From contig DATMXP010000031.1 of NCBI GenBank assembly GCA_035561515.1, positions 22,499 through 86,498 of the forward strand: a stretch of DNA of 64,000 bases, in the 5' to 3' direction. The notes beneath the pieces are model-generated. The model saw nothing but the letters and a program-made list of their open reading frames with translations. It did not search any database and was not told where the DNA came from. The DNA is from Terriglobales bacterium. Its GTDB lineage: Bacteria > Acidobacteriota > Terriglobia > Terriglobales > Acidobacteriaceae. Positions within the stretch are counted from its first letter, which is position 1; each line of letters starts with the position of its first letter. Of this stretch, positions 8,112-16,772 are shown in pieces. The position numbers and the translations under genes were made by a program.

Positions 8112-10283
8112 TCAGCCAACTTCCACTAATCCGTATCGTCGTTGCCAGCTGGCGCGAAGGTGTACCAAGGTGCGGCTCTTGTCCTCGGCCGGAATGTCGA
8201 GCTTGTCGTCGAGAAGGGCGCAGGCTTCCTTCTTGGCGACTTCGAGCAGATCGCGATCGCGAAGCAAGTTGGCGACACGGAAGCTGGGCATGCCGGCCTG
8301 CTTGGTCCCGAAGAATTCGCCCGGACCGCGGAGTTGAAGGTCCATTTCGGCGATCTCGAAACCGTCGTTGGTTTCGACCATTTTGTTCAGGCGCTGCTCG
8401 CCTTCGTCGGAAATCTTGTTGCCGGTCATAAGGATGCAGTAGGACTTGGCCGCACCGCGGCCGATGCGTCCGCGTAACTGGTGGAGCTGCGATAGACCAA
8501 AGCGCTCGGCGTGTTCGATGACCATGACGGTGGCATTCGGGACATCGACGCCGACCTCGATGACGGTGGTGGAAACGAGGACGTCGATTTTGCCGTCCTT
8601 GAACTGTGCCATGACGGAGTCTTTTTCGTCGGCGGACATGCGGCCGTGCAGGAGGCCTATACGCAAGTCCGGTAGGACGGTTTTGCGGATGGCCTCGTAC
8701 ATCTTGATGGCGGCCTTGAGCTCGCTCTCTTCGTTTTCTTCGATCACCGGGTAGACGACGTAGGCCTGGTGCCCGGCCTTTACTTGCTTGCGGACGAAGT
8801 CGAATACTTCGTCGGCGCGTTCATCGGAAACGCGGCGGGTGACGATGGGCGTGCGTCCGGGAGGCAGTTCGTCGATGACGCTGACGTCGAGTTCGCCGTA
8901 TAGGGTGAGAGCGAGCGTGCGAGGAATTGGGGTGGCGGTCATGACCAGCACATCGGGCGTGAGAGCCTGCGGGTCGGCTGATTTCCGCATCAGCTTCAGG
9001 CGCTGCATCACGCCGAAACGATGTTGCTCGTCAACGATGACGAGGCCGAGGTTATCGAACTCGACTTTGTCCTGAATGAGCGCGTGGGTGCCGATTACGA
9101 GCTGGGCGTCGCCGCGAGCGATGTGGCGGCGGACGTCGCGCTTGCGATCCTGTTCGAGCGAGCCGGTAAGCAGAACGATGCGGTACCCGGCTTTCTCGAG
9201 GATGCGTCGCGCAGAAAGATAGTGCTGCGTGGCGAGAATTTCCGTCGGCGCCATGAGCGCGACCTGGAATCCGTTTTCGATCGCGATGATGGCAGCTTCA
9301 AACGCGACGATGGTTTTGCCTGCGCCGACATCGCCTTGGAGCAAACGCCGCATCGGCGTGGCACGCGCCATGTCTTCGGCGATGTCTTTCAATACGCGCT
9401 TTTGAGCGGCGGTCGGGCGGAACGGCAGAATTCGCTTAATTGCTTCGCGCACGCTGTCCGAGAGCTCGAACGAGATACCCGGCTGCCGTCGTAGCTTTCG
9501 ACGCTTGATCTCGAGTCCAAGCTCGAGGAAGAAGAGTTCCTCGAAGATGAGTCGAATGTGCGCGGGGGTCCGCCAGCTTTGCAGTTGCAAGAGAGAAACG
9601 TCATCTTCCGGCCAGTGGACTTTCCAAAAAGCCTCCTGGCGCGGGATGAGACCGAGCTTCCTTTGAAGCGACTTCGGCAATATGTCCGGGGTATCGGAGG
9701 TCATCGCCTCGAGGGCGTTACGAATGATCTTGCGGAACCAACGGGCATTCAGTTTTTGCGGACCCTGGCCAGTGCCTTCATAGATGGGCACGATGTGGCC
9801 GGTCTCCATCGAGGCGGGCAGTTCGTCTTCATCGGATTCGCCGAGCACTTCAACTTGAGGTTGCACGATCTGCAACCCGCCGCGGTAGGAATCTTCTTCG
9901 ACCTTGCCGTACAGGGCGAGGACCTGCCCGGCCTTGAAGCGGCCCTCCATGTAGCGGGCGTTAAACCAGATGCACTTGATGGTGTTGCGAACGCGTTTGC
10001 CGAAAACGGGGGGTGCCTGATCGCCGATGTCGCCGACGGTCATTTCGAAAATCGGCATGCGCTTGGTGCGCAGCAGGGCCGAACCGCGGACCTCGCAGAT
10101 GAGGACGGCCATTTCGCCGGGCATTAATTCGGAGATTTTGCGGGGATTCGTGCGGTCTTCGTAGCGAAATGGCAGGTAATAAAGGAGATCTTCGAGGGAC
10201 TCGAGTCCTTTCGCGCTAAGGGCTTCGGCGCGCTTGGGGCCAATGCCCTTTATGTATTGCACGGGACTGTCCATCTGGAGCAT
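8112..10283 (-). CDS. recG: ATP-dependent DNA helicase RecG
   Basis: Branch-migrating helicase that regresses stalled forks and processes Holliday junctions. The N-terminal wedge/OB domain (IKGIGPKRAEALSAKG; residues 1-170) is followed by SF2 helicase motifs: Walker A GDVGAGKTIVA, the DEQH box (IVDEQHRFGV), the TATPIPRTLAL segment, and motif VI QLRGRIGRG. The length, 723 residues, is that of family members lacking long extensions. Start ATG at 10283; a second in-frame ATG lies three codons on. A perfect palindrome at 10288-10304 lies right before the start. Confidence 0.97.
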   Translation of the reverse strand: MLQMDSPVQYIKGIGPKRAEALSAKGLESLEDLLYYLPFRYEDRTNPRKISELMPGEMAVLICEVRGSALLRTKRMPIFEMTVGDIGDQAPPVFGKRVRNTIKCIWFNARYMEGRFKAGQVLALYGKVEEDSYRGGLQIVQPQVEVLGESDEDELPASMETGHIVPIYEGTGQGPQKLNARWFRKIIRNALEAMTSDTPDILPKSLQRKLGLIPRQEAFWKVHWPEDDVSLLQLQSWRTPAHIRLIFEELFFLELGLEIKRRKLRRQPGISFELSDSVREAIKRILPFRPTAAQKRVLKDIAEDMARATPMRRLLQGDVGAGKTIVAFEAAIIAIENGFQVALMAPTEILATQHYLSARRILEKAGYRIVLLTGSLEQDRKRDVRRHIARGDAQLVIGTHALIQDKVEFDNLGLVIVDEQHRFGVMQRLKLMRKSADPQALTPDVLVMTATPIPRTLALTLYGELDVSVIDELPPGRTPIVTRRVSDERADEVFDFVRKQVKAGHQAYVVYPVIEENEESELKAAIKMYEAIRKTVLPDLRIGLLHGRMSADEKDSVMAQFKDGKIDVLVSTTVIEVGVDVPNATVMVIEHAERFGLSQLHQLRGRIGRGAAKSYCILMTGNKISDEGEQRLNKMVETNDGFEIAEMDLQLRGPGEFFGTKQAGMPSFRVANLLRDRDLLEVAKKEACALLDDKLDIPAEDKSRTLVHLRASWQRRYGLVEVG

Positions 10284-10287
10284 GAAT

Positions 10288-10304
10288 GCCTGATGTTATC
10301 AGGC
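10288..10304 (-). promoter_or_regulatory. Palindrome at the recG start region
   Basis: GCCTGAT-AAC-ATCAGGC, perfect 7-bp arms with a 3-nt centre, ends 4 nt before the recG ATG. It contains TAACAT, which could act as a -10 box for a near-leaderless recG message, so it could be an operator. As RNA it would form a hairpin holding the only SD-like bases. Confidence 0.4.
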
Positions 10305-10362
10305 GGGATTTCGCAATTTCCATGCACCCGATTTGCGTTTTCCGGTGTCAAAACATATAGGC

Positions 10363-10584
10363 ATGAATCTTTATACCTTTCAGAGGTCACTGGCGGCAGT
10401 GCTACTGGGGAACCTGATCTACTTTGCCCTACTCATGCCAATACTTCCGCCGGTCGCGAGACATGGGATTTACCGCATCGACCTCGGGTTACTGATCGAT
10501 TTTGCGATCTGTGCGGCCTTGTACATCCTGTTTGGGCGTCTGTGGCCGGAAAAGAAGCGAACCCAGAGACGCACCCCTCTGTAG
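10363..10584 (+). CDS. Small two-helix membrane protein
   Basis: A 73-residue protein with two predicted transmembrane helices (SLAAVLLGNLIYFALLMPIL and GLLIDFAICAALYILFGRLW) and a short basic C-tail. No family is recognised. I start at the ATG at 10363, which places the first helix near the N terminus; SD evidence is weak (ATAGGC). It lies between the divergent recG and the cdaA operon and points the same way as cdaA, 84 bp upstream of it. Confidence 0.55.
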   Translation: MNLYTFQRSLAAVLLGNLIYFALLMPILPPVARHGIYRIDLGLLIDFAICAALYILFGRLWPEKKRTQRRTPL

Positions 10585-10668
10585 CAAAACAGGACAAAAC
10601 CATCTAAATCAAGCGCTTAGACCTGCATTAGAATAGTTGTGCCACTGTTCTCGGGCGAAAGGACTTCG

Positions 10669-11520
10669 ATGCCACACCTGCTGGACCGTTTGCCGGCGAT
10701 GTCCAGGCTGGATTTTCTGGATATCCTGCTGGTGGCGGTATTGATCTACCAATTTCTGTTGCTGATCCGCGGAACTCGCGCGGTACCAGTATTGGTAGGT
10801 GTGGCCAGTCTTGGGGTGGCGTTCTATCTGGCCCACGTGGCTGAACTCCGGACCGTTAACTTCATCTTTGGCACGCTGCTGCCGTACGCGATCTTCGCCC
10901 TCATCGTTGTCTTCCAGAATGAGATCAGGCATGCGCTTGCCCGAATAGGACGAAGGTTTACGTTCTCACGCGCGGTACAGGGAATGCAGGAGGCGTACGA
11001 CGACATCGTGCTGGCCGCGAACCTCTTTTCGCAGAGCCAGACCGGCGCCTTGATTGTCATTGAGCGCGAGATCGGGTTGCGTACGTACATTGAGAGCGGA
11101 GTCCCCCTCGACGCGAACCTTTCCTACGACCTGCTGGCAACGATCTTTCGTCCGAGCGCCCCTCTGCATGATGGCGCAGTTATTGTGCAGAAGGACCGCA
11201 TTGCCGCCGCGGCATGCTTCCTGCCGCTATCGATGAATCCGGTGTTGTCCACGCAATTGGGAACACGGCATCGCGCCGGCATTGGCATCACCGAGGAGAC
11301 GGATGCGATTGCGGTGATTGTCTCGGAAGAGACCGGCTACATCAGCCTCGCGGTCGGCGGAAATGTGGAGCGCGACATCACTGTCGAGTATCTGCGCGAG
11401 CGACTTAGCGAACTGTTACGGCGCTACGTGCCGCCTTCCGCGTTGCCCACGGTAACGCCGGAAGACGAAACTTCGCCGCGCGTGAAGCATGCCGGTGAAG
11501 AGCCGATGAGGGGAGACTGA
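10669..11520 (+). CDS. cdaA: Membrane diadenylate cyclase
   Basis: Makes cyclic di-AMP from two ATP. Three N-terminal transmembrane helices (DFLDILLVAVLIYQFLLLI, VLVGVASLGVAFYLA and FIFGTLLPYAIFALIVVF) precede the DAC domain (about residues 100-250) with the catalytic motifs HDGAVIVQKDRI and LGTRHRAGIGITEETDA. Start ATG 10669 has AAAGGA 7 nt upstream; an in-frame codon ten residues earlier lacks one. It is followed 1 bp later by the YbbR-domain gene and then glmM, the conserved cdaA-cdaR-glmM order known from Firmicutes. GlmM and CdaR bind and modulate CdaA there, linking cell-wall precursor synthesis to cyclic di-AMP level. Confidence 0.95.
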   Translation: MPHLLDRLPAMSRLDFLDILLVAVLIYQFLLLIRGTRAVPVLVGVASLGVAFYLAHVAELRTVNFIFGTLLPYAIFALIVVFQNEIRHALARIGRRFTFSRAVQGMQEAYDDIVLAANLFSQSQTGALIVIEREIGLRTYIESGVPLDANLSYDLLATIFRPSAPLHDGAVIVQKDRIAAAACFLPLSMNPVLSTQLGTRHRAGIGITEETDAIAVIVSEETGYISLAVGGNVERDITVEYLRERLSELLRRYVPPSALPTVTPEDETSPRVKHAGEEPMRGD

Positions 11521-11521
11521 C

Positions 11522-12202
11522 ATGGACTTTTTCCGGCGCCATGTTTTCAACCATCTCGGGCTGAAGATCACGTCGCTGGTGATCGCATTCGCCTTGTGGA
11601 TGGCGATTGCGCGGGAACCGATGGCAGAAGTCGCAATCAACGTTCCCATCGAATTTCATAATGCTCCCGACAACCTGGAGTTGAATTCCGAGACCATCCC
11701 GCAGATACAGGTGCGTGCGCGGGGTCCGGTGGGGGTGATTCGGTCCTTGAGCACCGGGGATGTGCACGCCGTCATCGACCTGAACGGTTCCAACCCGCAC
11801 GAGAAGACATTCGATATGGAGCCAAAGCGAATCCGAGTGCCACGGAATGTGGAAATCATTCAGGTGATTCCGAGCCAGGTGCGGATCAGCTTTGACCTTC
11901 GCGCCACGAAGCGGGTGGAAGTCCGGCCCAGGGTAGTGGGGGCATCGGCGCCGGGGTTCCGGATGCAGAACGTGAAGGTGGAGCCCAGTACGGTGGTGAT
12001 TGCCGGTCCGCAGAAACGGGTGGATGTGGTGGATTCGGTGATCACCGATCCGGTGGATGCCTCGGGCGTTATGGGTACGGCGACGTTCACCACGCGTGTG
12101 TATGTTTCCGATCCGCTGATTCGGCTGGTCAATCCGTTACCCGTACATGTCACAGTAGTAACGGATTCGAAACCCAAAGCGAATCCTTCCGAAGGACAAT
12201 AG
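11522..12202 (+). CDS. cdaR: YbbR-domain protein, CdaA regulator
   Basis: A 226-residue protein with one N-terminal membrane anchor (HLGLKITSLVIAFALWMAIA) and an extracytoplasmic region of about two YbbR-like repeats (INVPIEFHNAP..., then VRPRVVGASAPGF...). Firmicute CdaR has up to four repeats, so this is a short form. CdaR binds the membrane part of CdaA and tunes cyclic di-AMP production. It starts 1 bp after the cdaA stop, which implies coupled expression. The signal it senses is unknown. Confidence 0.88.
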   Translation: MDFFRRHVFNHLGLKITSLVIAFALWMAIAREPMAEVAINVPIEFHNAPDNLELNSETIPQIQVRARGPVGVIRSLSTGDVHAVIDLNGSNPHEKTFDMEPKRIRVPRNVEIIQVIPSQVRISFDLRATKRVEVRPRVVGASAPGFRMQNVKVEPSTVVIAGPQKRVDVVDSVITDPVDASGVMGTATFTTRVYVSDPLIRLVNPLPVHVTVVTDSKPKANPSEGQ

Positions 12203-12272
12203 GCGATAATAGTTTTTTCATTCCAGACAAATTGTGGGGCGGCGCATTGTCGCCGGGGGAAGGAATTTATCC

Positions 12273-13658
12273 ATGGCACGAATGTTGTTCGGCACCGACG
12301 GGATCCGCGGAGTTGCCGGTGATCCGCCACTCGACCATTCCACCGTATTCGCTGTCGGCGTAGCACTCGGTCGATATCTGGCGAAGGGGCATTCGAATCC
12401 CAAGGTCGTGATCGGGCAGGACACGCGTGAATCGAGCGGGTGGATCTCTGATTCCATTACTGCGGGGCTCGAGTCAGCCGGAGTACAGGTGCGTAGCGCA
12501 GGCGTGATCACGACGCCCGCCGTGGCGTTCCTTGCACGGCAGGCCTTTGACGCGGGGATCGTTATTTCCGCCTCGCACAATCCCTGGACGGACAACGGCA
12601 TCAAGGTCTTCGGTCACGACGGATACAAGCTTTCCGACGATGTTGAAGAGCAGATCGAGACCGTCATCTTCGATCTGCTTCACGGGCGCGTTGCCGGCTT
12701 TGACCCGAAATCGATTCCCGAGCAGAAAACAACAGAAGCGGCAGTTGCGGCCACGGATCCTGAACTGCTGAAGGATTATGTGAACTGGCTCGCGTCGCAG
12801 ATCGCGGGCACGAAGTTGTCGCATCTGACTGTGCTGGTGGACTGCGCCAACGGAGCCTCGACTCCAGTAGCGCACGAAGTGTTTCGCGCTTGCGGCCTGA
12901 AAGCCGACTTCATGCACGACCGGCCGACGGGAAGGAACATCAACGAAAACTGCGGCGCGTTACATCCTGAGATTGTTGCTTCGCAGATTCGCTCCCACGT
13001 GGGCAAATACGATATGGGCATCACGTTCGACGGCGATGCCGACCGTGCGTTGTTCTCCGACCGGAACGGTCATGTAGTGAATGGAGATGCGGTACTGTTG
13101 CTCGCGGCGCGCGACATGAAATCCCGCGGCAAACTGAAGGCCGACACTGTTGTTGCCACCACGATGTCGAACATGGGCCTGGAACTCGCACTGCGCCAGT
13201 CTGGAGTCAAGATGCTGCGAGCCCCTGTCGGCGACAAGTACGTCCTCGAGGAAATGAACAAGAGCGGTTCCACGCTGGGCGGCGAGCAGTCCGGACACAT
13301 CATCTTCCGTGACGGCGATGCAACAACCGGCGACGGGATACTCACCGCGCTACGCGTGATTGAAGCCATGACACATGCCGGAAAGGCGCTTCATGAACTG
13401 GTCGCAGACCTGAAGGTATTTCCGCAGACCATCAAGAATGTGCGCGTGAAAGAGAAGAAGCCGCTGGACACGATTTCCGAAGTGGTGACGGCGATGAAGC
13501 AGGGCGAGTCTGAACTCGACGGCAACGGGCGCATTGTAGTCCGCTATTCGGGGACGGAAGCGCTGGCTCGCGTGATGGTGGAAGCGGAGTCGGAAGAGAA
13601 GATGAAGCGCATTACCGAGTCCATTTCCGGGGCGATTCAGAAAGCTATTGGAGTTTAG
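12273..13658 (+). CDS. glmM: Phosphoglucosamine mutase
   Basis: Converts glucosamine 6-phosphate to glucosamine 1-phosphate for UDP-GlcNAc and peptidoglycan. About 461 residues, the normal family length. Signatures: N-terminal LFGTDGIRGVAG, phosphoserine loop VISASHNPWTDNGIK (active Ser about 101), Mg site TFDGDADRALF, sugar-binding GGEQSGHIIF and phosphate-binding RYSGTEALARVM. Start ATG 12273 with AAGGA 9 nt upstream. Third gene of the cdaA operon; its last base is shared with the GTG start of the next small gene. Confidence 0.97.
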   Translation: MARMLFGTDGIRGVAGDPPLDHSTVFAVGVALGRYLAKGHSNPKVVIGQDTRESSGWISDSITAGLESAGVQVRSAGVITTPAVAFLARQAFDAGIVISASHNPWTDNGIKVFGHDGYKLSDDVEEQIETVIFDLLHGRVAGFDPKSIPEQKTTEAAVAATDPELLKDYVNWLASQIAGTKLSHLTVLVDCANGASTPVAHEVFRACGLKADFMHDRPTGRNINENCGALHPEIVASQIRSHVGKYDMGITFDGDADRALFSDRNGHVVNGDAVLLLAARDMKSRGKLKADTVVATTMSNMGLELALRQSGVKMLRAPVGDKYVLEEMNKSGSTLGGEQSGHIIFRDGDATTGDGILTALRVIEAMTHAGKALHELVADLKVFPQTIKNVRVKEKKPLDTISEVVTAMKQGESELDGNGRIVVRYSGTEALARVMVEAESEEKMKRITESISGAIQKAIGV

Positions 13659-13948
13659 TGGCGGCGCACATGCGTCGAAACCGGCGAAAATTTCCAAAAC
13701 TTGCGTGGACAACGTACGCCATCATCGCCGGCTTGGCGGTCCTGTATTTCCTGCTACAAGAAAAGCTGTGGACGGCCGCCTACGCGGCGCTTTCCACGGT
13801 GCTCGCCATCCTGGTCGTCCTGGCGATATTCATTCCGCTGCTGTGGTACCTGGTAAATGTGGTGGGAGTGGCATTGTGGCGTGCGCGACGGTTGCGAATG
13901 CTCCGCTACCGTCGCGCACTTCGTGACATCAATTACCGAAACGACTGA
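13658..13948 (+). CDS. Small basic two-helix membrane protein, coupled to glmM
   Basis: A 96-residue protein with a basic N terminus (HMRRNRRKFPK), two transmembrane helices (TTYAIIAGLAVLYFLL and STVLAILVVLAIFIPLLWYL) and a very basic C-tail (WRARRLRMLRYRRALR). The GTG start overlaps the glmM stop by one base (TAGTG), so translation is almost certainly coupled. No family recognised. Its place in a cyclic di-AMP/glmM operon suggests an envelope-related role, which is only inferred. Its stop abuts the stop of the convergent glycoside hydrolase gene. Confidence 0.7.
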   Translation: MAAHMRRNRRKFPKLAWTTYAIIAGLAVLYFLLQEKLWTAAYAALSTVLAILVVLAIFIPLLWYLVNVVGVALWRARRLRMLRYRRALRDINYRND

Positions 13949-15268
13949 CTACTTCTTTTCTTCCACGAAGAACGGCATGTTTGTGGTTGCCACACTGCCC
14001 TTGCCGTCGCGCACCAGAACGAACAAGCGATACGGACCGGGCTTCGCCGGAGCCTTGAACTTTACCGTGTTACCGTTGACGGAAACGACGGCGTCCGAAA
14101 CAGCCGGTGGAGCTTTCTCGGCGTCGCCGCCCTCGCGAGCGTCACTGGTTTCCTCACGGACTTCCCACGAGTACGCAAGCGGATCGTTGTCAGGATCTTC
14201 GGACTTTACCGTTGCCGTGTATTCGGTACCCGGGGCAATTCGCTTTTCCGAAGCATCTGACTGAATTCTCGCGATCGAAGGAGTGCGGTTCGACGGCCAT
14301 TTACCCGTCCACTCGTAGCTCAGCATATCTACGGCTTCGGTCTTACTGACTTTCGAGTCGGTGCCGCGAACAGGGAAGTCAAGCTGCGGATTGTCGGGAA
14401 GCAGAAGGTTGAACCAGGTGTGCGTGCGCTCCTGCTTGGCGCCCCAGAGAAACGCGTAACTGCCGAATGAGAGAGGGCCGGCATCACGAACGGAATGCCG
14501 ATAGCTGTCGCGGTAAGTCGCGGCTTTCTCGGAACTGGTCTGCTCAACGGGGACGTCCCAGCTCGTCTTGCGGATCTCCCACCAGCCAATCGGACCGAAC
14601 TCGGTGGCGATGTAAGGGCGATCGAGTTTCGTGGCCTTCACTTCTTCAAGCAGGTTGGCCATGCCGCCATAGGAATTAATCCCGAGAATGTCCACGTCCG
14701 GGCAGTACTTCATAAAGTTGATCAGCTTGATGGAGTTCTTCCCGGACCCGGCGATGACGGTCATGGTGGGATGGTTCGGATCGCGCCGATGAATTTCGCG
14801 GGCGATATCGTTCACAGCCTTCCATATCGCCGGGTTATTGCCGTCGCCTTCCATCTCGTTGCCGATACCCCATACCAGGATGGGCGATTCGTTCTTGTAC
14901 TTCTCGACCTCGGCAATGGCCCTGTCGAACTGCTTCTTTACAGCTGCGGCATCGTCATACTTGAAGCCATGCCGCTCGTGCTCGAGGCCAAGTCCGGCAG
15001 CTACGGTGAGGCCAAGATCTTTGGCCTGCTGCAATATCGGACCTTCCTCAAACGACTGCACACTCCAGGTGCGGAATGAGTTTCCGCCGAGTTGTTTCAG
15101 GAGATCGAGATGCCCGTCGCCGCCCACGCCTTTGACGTAATACGGCTTGCCGTTGCGCAGCAGTTGCCAGCCATTTTTGGCTTTCATTACCTGTACACGC
15201 ACGGCTTGTGCGAATGAGAGTGACGAAAAGGAACAGATGAGCAAAAGAATGGTGAGCCGAATGAACAT
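13949..15268 (-). CDS. Secreted GH-A clan glycoside hydrolase (GH2/GH5-like TIM barrel)
   Basis: About 439 residues. A signal peptide (FIRLTILLLICSFSSLSFAQA) is followed by a TIM-barrel domain. The acid/base motif LVWGIGNEMEG (Glu about 138) and the nucleophile strand YIATEFGPIGWWE (Glu about 223) sit at the ends of strands 4 and 7 in clan GH-A fashion. The C-terminal 110 residues look like an Ig/PKD-type beta domain (DPDNDPLAYSWEV). It probably attacks a polysaccharide outside the cytoplasm; specificity cannot be read. The start at 15268 is set by the signal peptide. It has only 49 bp between it and the divergent sirtuin gene. Confidence 0.78.
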   Translation of the reverse strand: MFIRLTILLLICSFSSLSFAQAVRVQVMKAKNGWQLLRNGKPYYVKGVGGDGHLDLLKQLGGNSFRTWSVQSFEEGPILQQAKDLGLTVAAGLGLEHERHGFKYDDAAAVKKQFDRAIAEVEKYKNESPILVWGIGNEMEGDGNNPAIWKAVNDIAREIHRRDPNHPTMTVIAGSGKNSIKLINFMKYCPDVDILGINSYGGMANLLEEVKATKLDRPYIATEFGPIGWWEIRKTSWDVPVEQTSSEKAATYRDSYRHSVRDAGPLSFGSYAFLWGAKQERTHTWFNLLLPDNPQLDFPVRGTDSKVSKTEAVDMLSYEWTGKWPSNRTPSIARIQSDASEKRIAPGTEYTATVKSEDPDNDPLAYSWEVREETSDAREGGDAEKAPPAVSDAVVSVNGNTVKFKAPAKPGPYRLFVLVRDGKGSVATTNMPFFVEEKK

Positions 15269-15317
15269 GCGGATATCATCCCACACGCGGCTATGAAATG
15301 TAGCTAAACTGTTGCGG

Positions 15318-16019
15318 TTGAAGATCGAGATAAAACCAAACGATCGCGTTTTTGTGTTGACCGGCGCCGGTGTGAGTGCCGAAAGCGGCATTCCGACGTT
15401 CCGCGGCGTCGGCGGTTTGTGGCGCGGATATCGCATCGAACAAGTTGCTTCTCCCGAGGCATGGGCGGCCGACCGTCGCCTGGTATGGGATTTCTACTCC
15501 ATGCGCCGACAGGTAGCGGCGCAGGCGAAGCCTAACCCGGCGCACATGGCGCTAGCGGAACTTGAGAGGCGAATCGGTGACCGGTTCACGCTCGTAACGC
15601 AGAACGTCGACAATCTGCACGAGCAGGCAGGATCGCAGCGGGTAATCCACATGCACGGAGAGCTTTTCAAAAGCCGCTGTGACCGCTGTAGCAGAGAACC
15701 GTTCCCTGACACGAATCTTTACGAACAACCCGTCGAACTGCCGCGATGCGATTGCGGCGGATACGTGCGCCCGCATATCTGCTGGTTCGGCGAAATGCCG
15801 TTCGATATGGACCAGATCTATGCCGAACTGGCTACGGCCAGTGTGTTCGTTTGCATTGGCAGTTCGGGAGTGGTCTATCCCGCGGCAGGATTCGTGAAGG
15901 CGGTTCCCACGAGCACGCGCACTTACTACATCGGCCCTGAAGCTCCGGAGAACGTCGGTTTGTTTGATGAGGTGCTGGAAGGAAAGGCGGGAGAGGTCGT
16001 CCCGCTGGCCTTGCGGTAA
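15318..16019 (+). CDS. cobB: NAD-dependent protein deacylase, class III sirtuin
   Basis: A single-domain sirtuin of about 233 residues that removes acyl groups from lysines using NAD. Motifs: NAD-binding TGAGVSAESGIPTFR, TQNVDNLHEQAG, and HMHGEL with the catalytic His. The zinc cysteines are spaced CDRC and CDCG. The segment WDFYSMRRQ carries the Tyr-x-x-Arg pair that marks SIRT5/CobB-type enzymes acting on succinyl- and malonyl-lysine. There is no ATG near the start. TAAACT at 15305-15310 lies 7 nt before a TTG at 15318, suggesting a leaderless message; a TTG at 15312 is the alternative. Confidence 0.92.
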   Translation: MKIEIKPNDRVFVLTGAGVSAESGIPTFRGVGGLWRGYRIEQVASPEAWAADRRLVWDFYSMRRQVAAQAKPNPAHMALAELERRIGDRFTLVTQNVDNLHEQAGSQRVIHMHGELFKSRCDRCSREPFPDTNLYEQPVELPRCDCGGYVRPHICWFGEMPFDMDQIYAELATASVFVCIGSSGVVYPAAGFVKAVPTSTRTYYIGPEAPENVGLFDEVLEGKAGEVVPLALR

Positions 16020-16059
16020 TCAAACGCTTCCTCCGGTGGCCCCTGCGTTTCGGTGGGAA

Positions 16060-16569
16060 TCATCGCCGTGCTGCCATAAGGTCACGGGGAGGCCTAACAG
16101 GACAGGCGTTCCGGTTGCGGGCCTGGATTTTCTTGGCCGCCGACTCTGCCTCGTGTTCGTCTTTGGTGCCGCACACGATGTGCCCGAGTTCGTGTGCCAC
16201 CACCCACCTTAAGCGATCGATCCCCGTGCGCGACGAGTAGGACTGCAGATGCTCATCGAGGCGGGTGTCGAACAGGACAAACCCGCAATGAATGTAAGTT
16301 GACTGAATGCCCAGGCTTGAGAAAGCCGGCGTAGTCGGGCTGATGCCAAACGACGTGGCAACCGCCTCCCATTTTTCGGCCGGAACAATTACCCAGCGCC
16401 AGCCGGGAAGTCCCGGAGAGAGTTGCTGGATTGCAACAGTCAGTGAACCCTTCGCGAGCTCACATGCGGTGGGCGTAAAGCCGTCGCCGCAACGGATCTC
16501 AAGCTCTTGCGCGTGACCGGAACCCGCCAGGCAAACCAATGTGGTCAAAATGAGCAGTAAGGAACGCAT
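16060..16569 (-). CDS. Small secreted zincin-like protein
   Basis: About 169 residues with a signal peptide (MRSLLLILTTLVCLAGSGHA). The motif VVAHELGHIVCGTKDEHEAE near residues 125-145 is a HExxH zinc site with a Glu-rich downstream helix that could supply the third ligand (gluzincin type). Four or more cysteines suggest an oxidised periplasmic fold. The family is not recognised and peptidase activity is inferred from the motif only. The start at 16569 fits the signal peptide and an AGGTGGGG sequence just upstream. Confidence 0.68.
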   Translation of the reverse strand: MRSLLLILTTLVCLAGSGHAQELEIRCGDGFTPTACELAKGSLTVAIQQLSPGLPGWRWVIVPAEKWEAVATSFGISPTTPAFSSLGIQSTYIHCGFVLFDTRLDEHLQSYSSRTGIDRLRWVVAHELGHIVCGTKDEHEAESAAKKIQARNRNACPVRPPRDLMAARR

Positions 16570-16772
16570 GCACCCCACCTGCCTCGTGTCGAGGTGGGGC
16601 GAAGATGAGGCGCGCGGGACGACATAGAAATGGAGCGGCCATTAACCGCCACGAAAATCCAAATATCGGTGCAAGTTGTAGAAAAGTAAGGGACGGCAAC
16701 AATTTGTGAATTAACGTTTCTCGTGCTCGCCCGTCTGAAGTGTGAGAGGATGCGTTCAACGTGGGGTGATTT

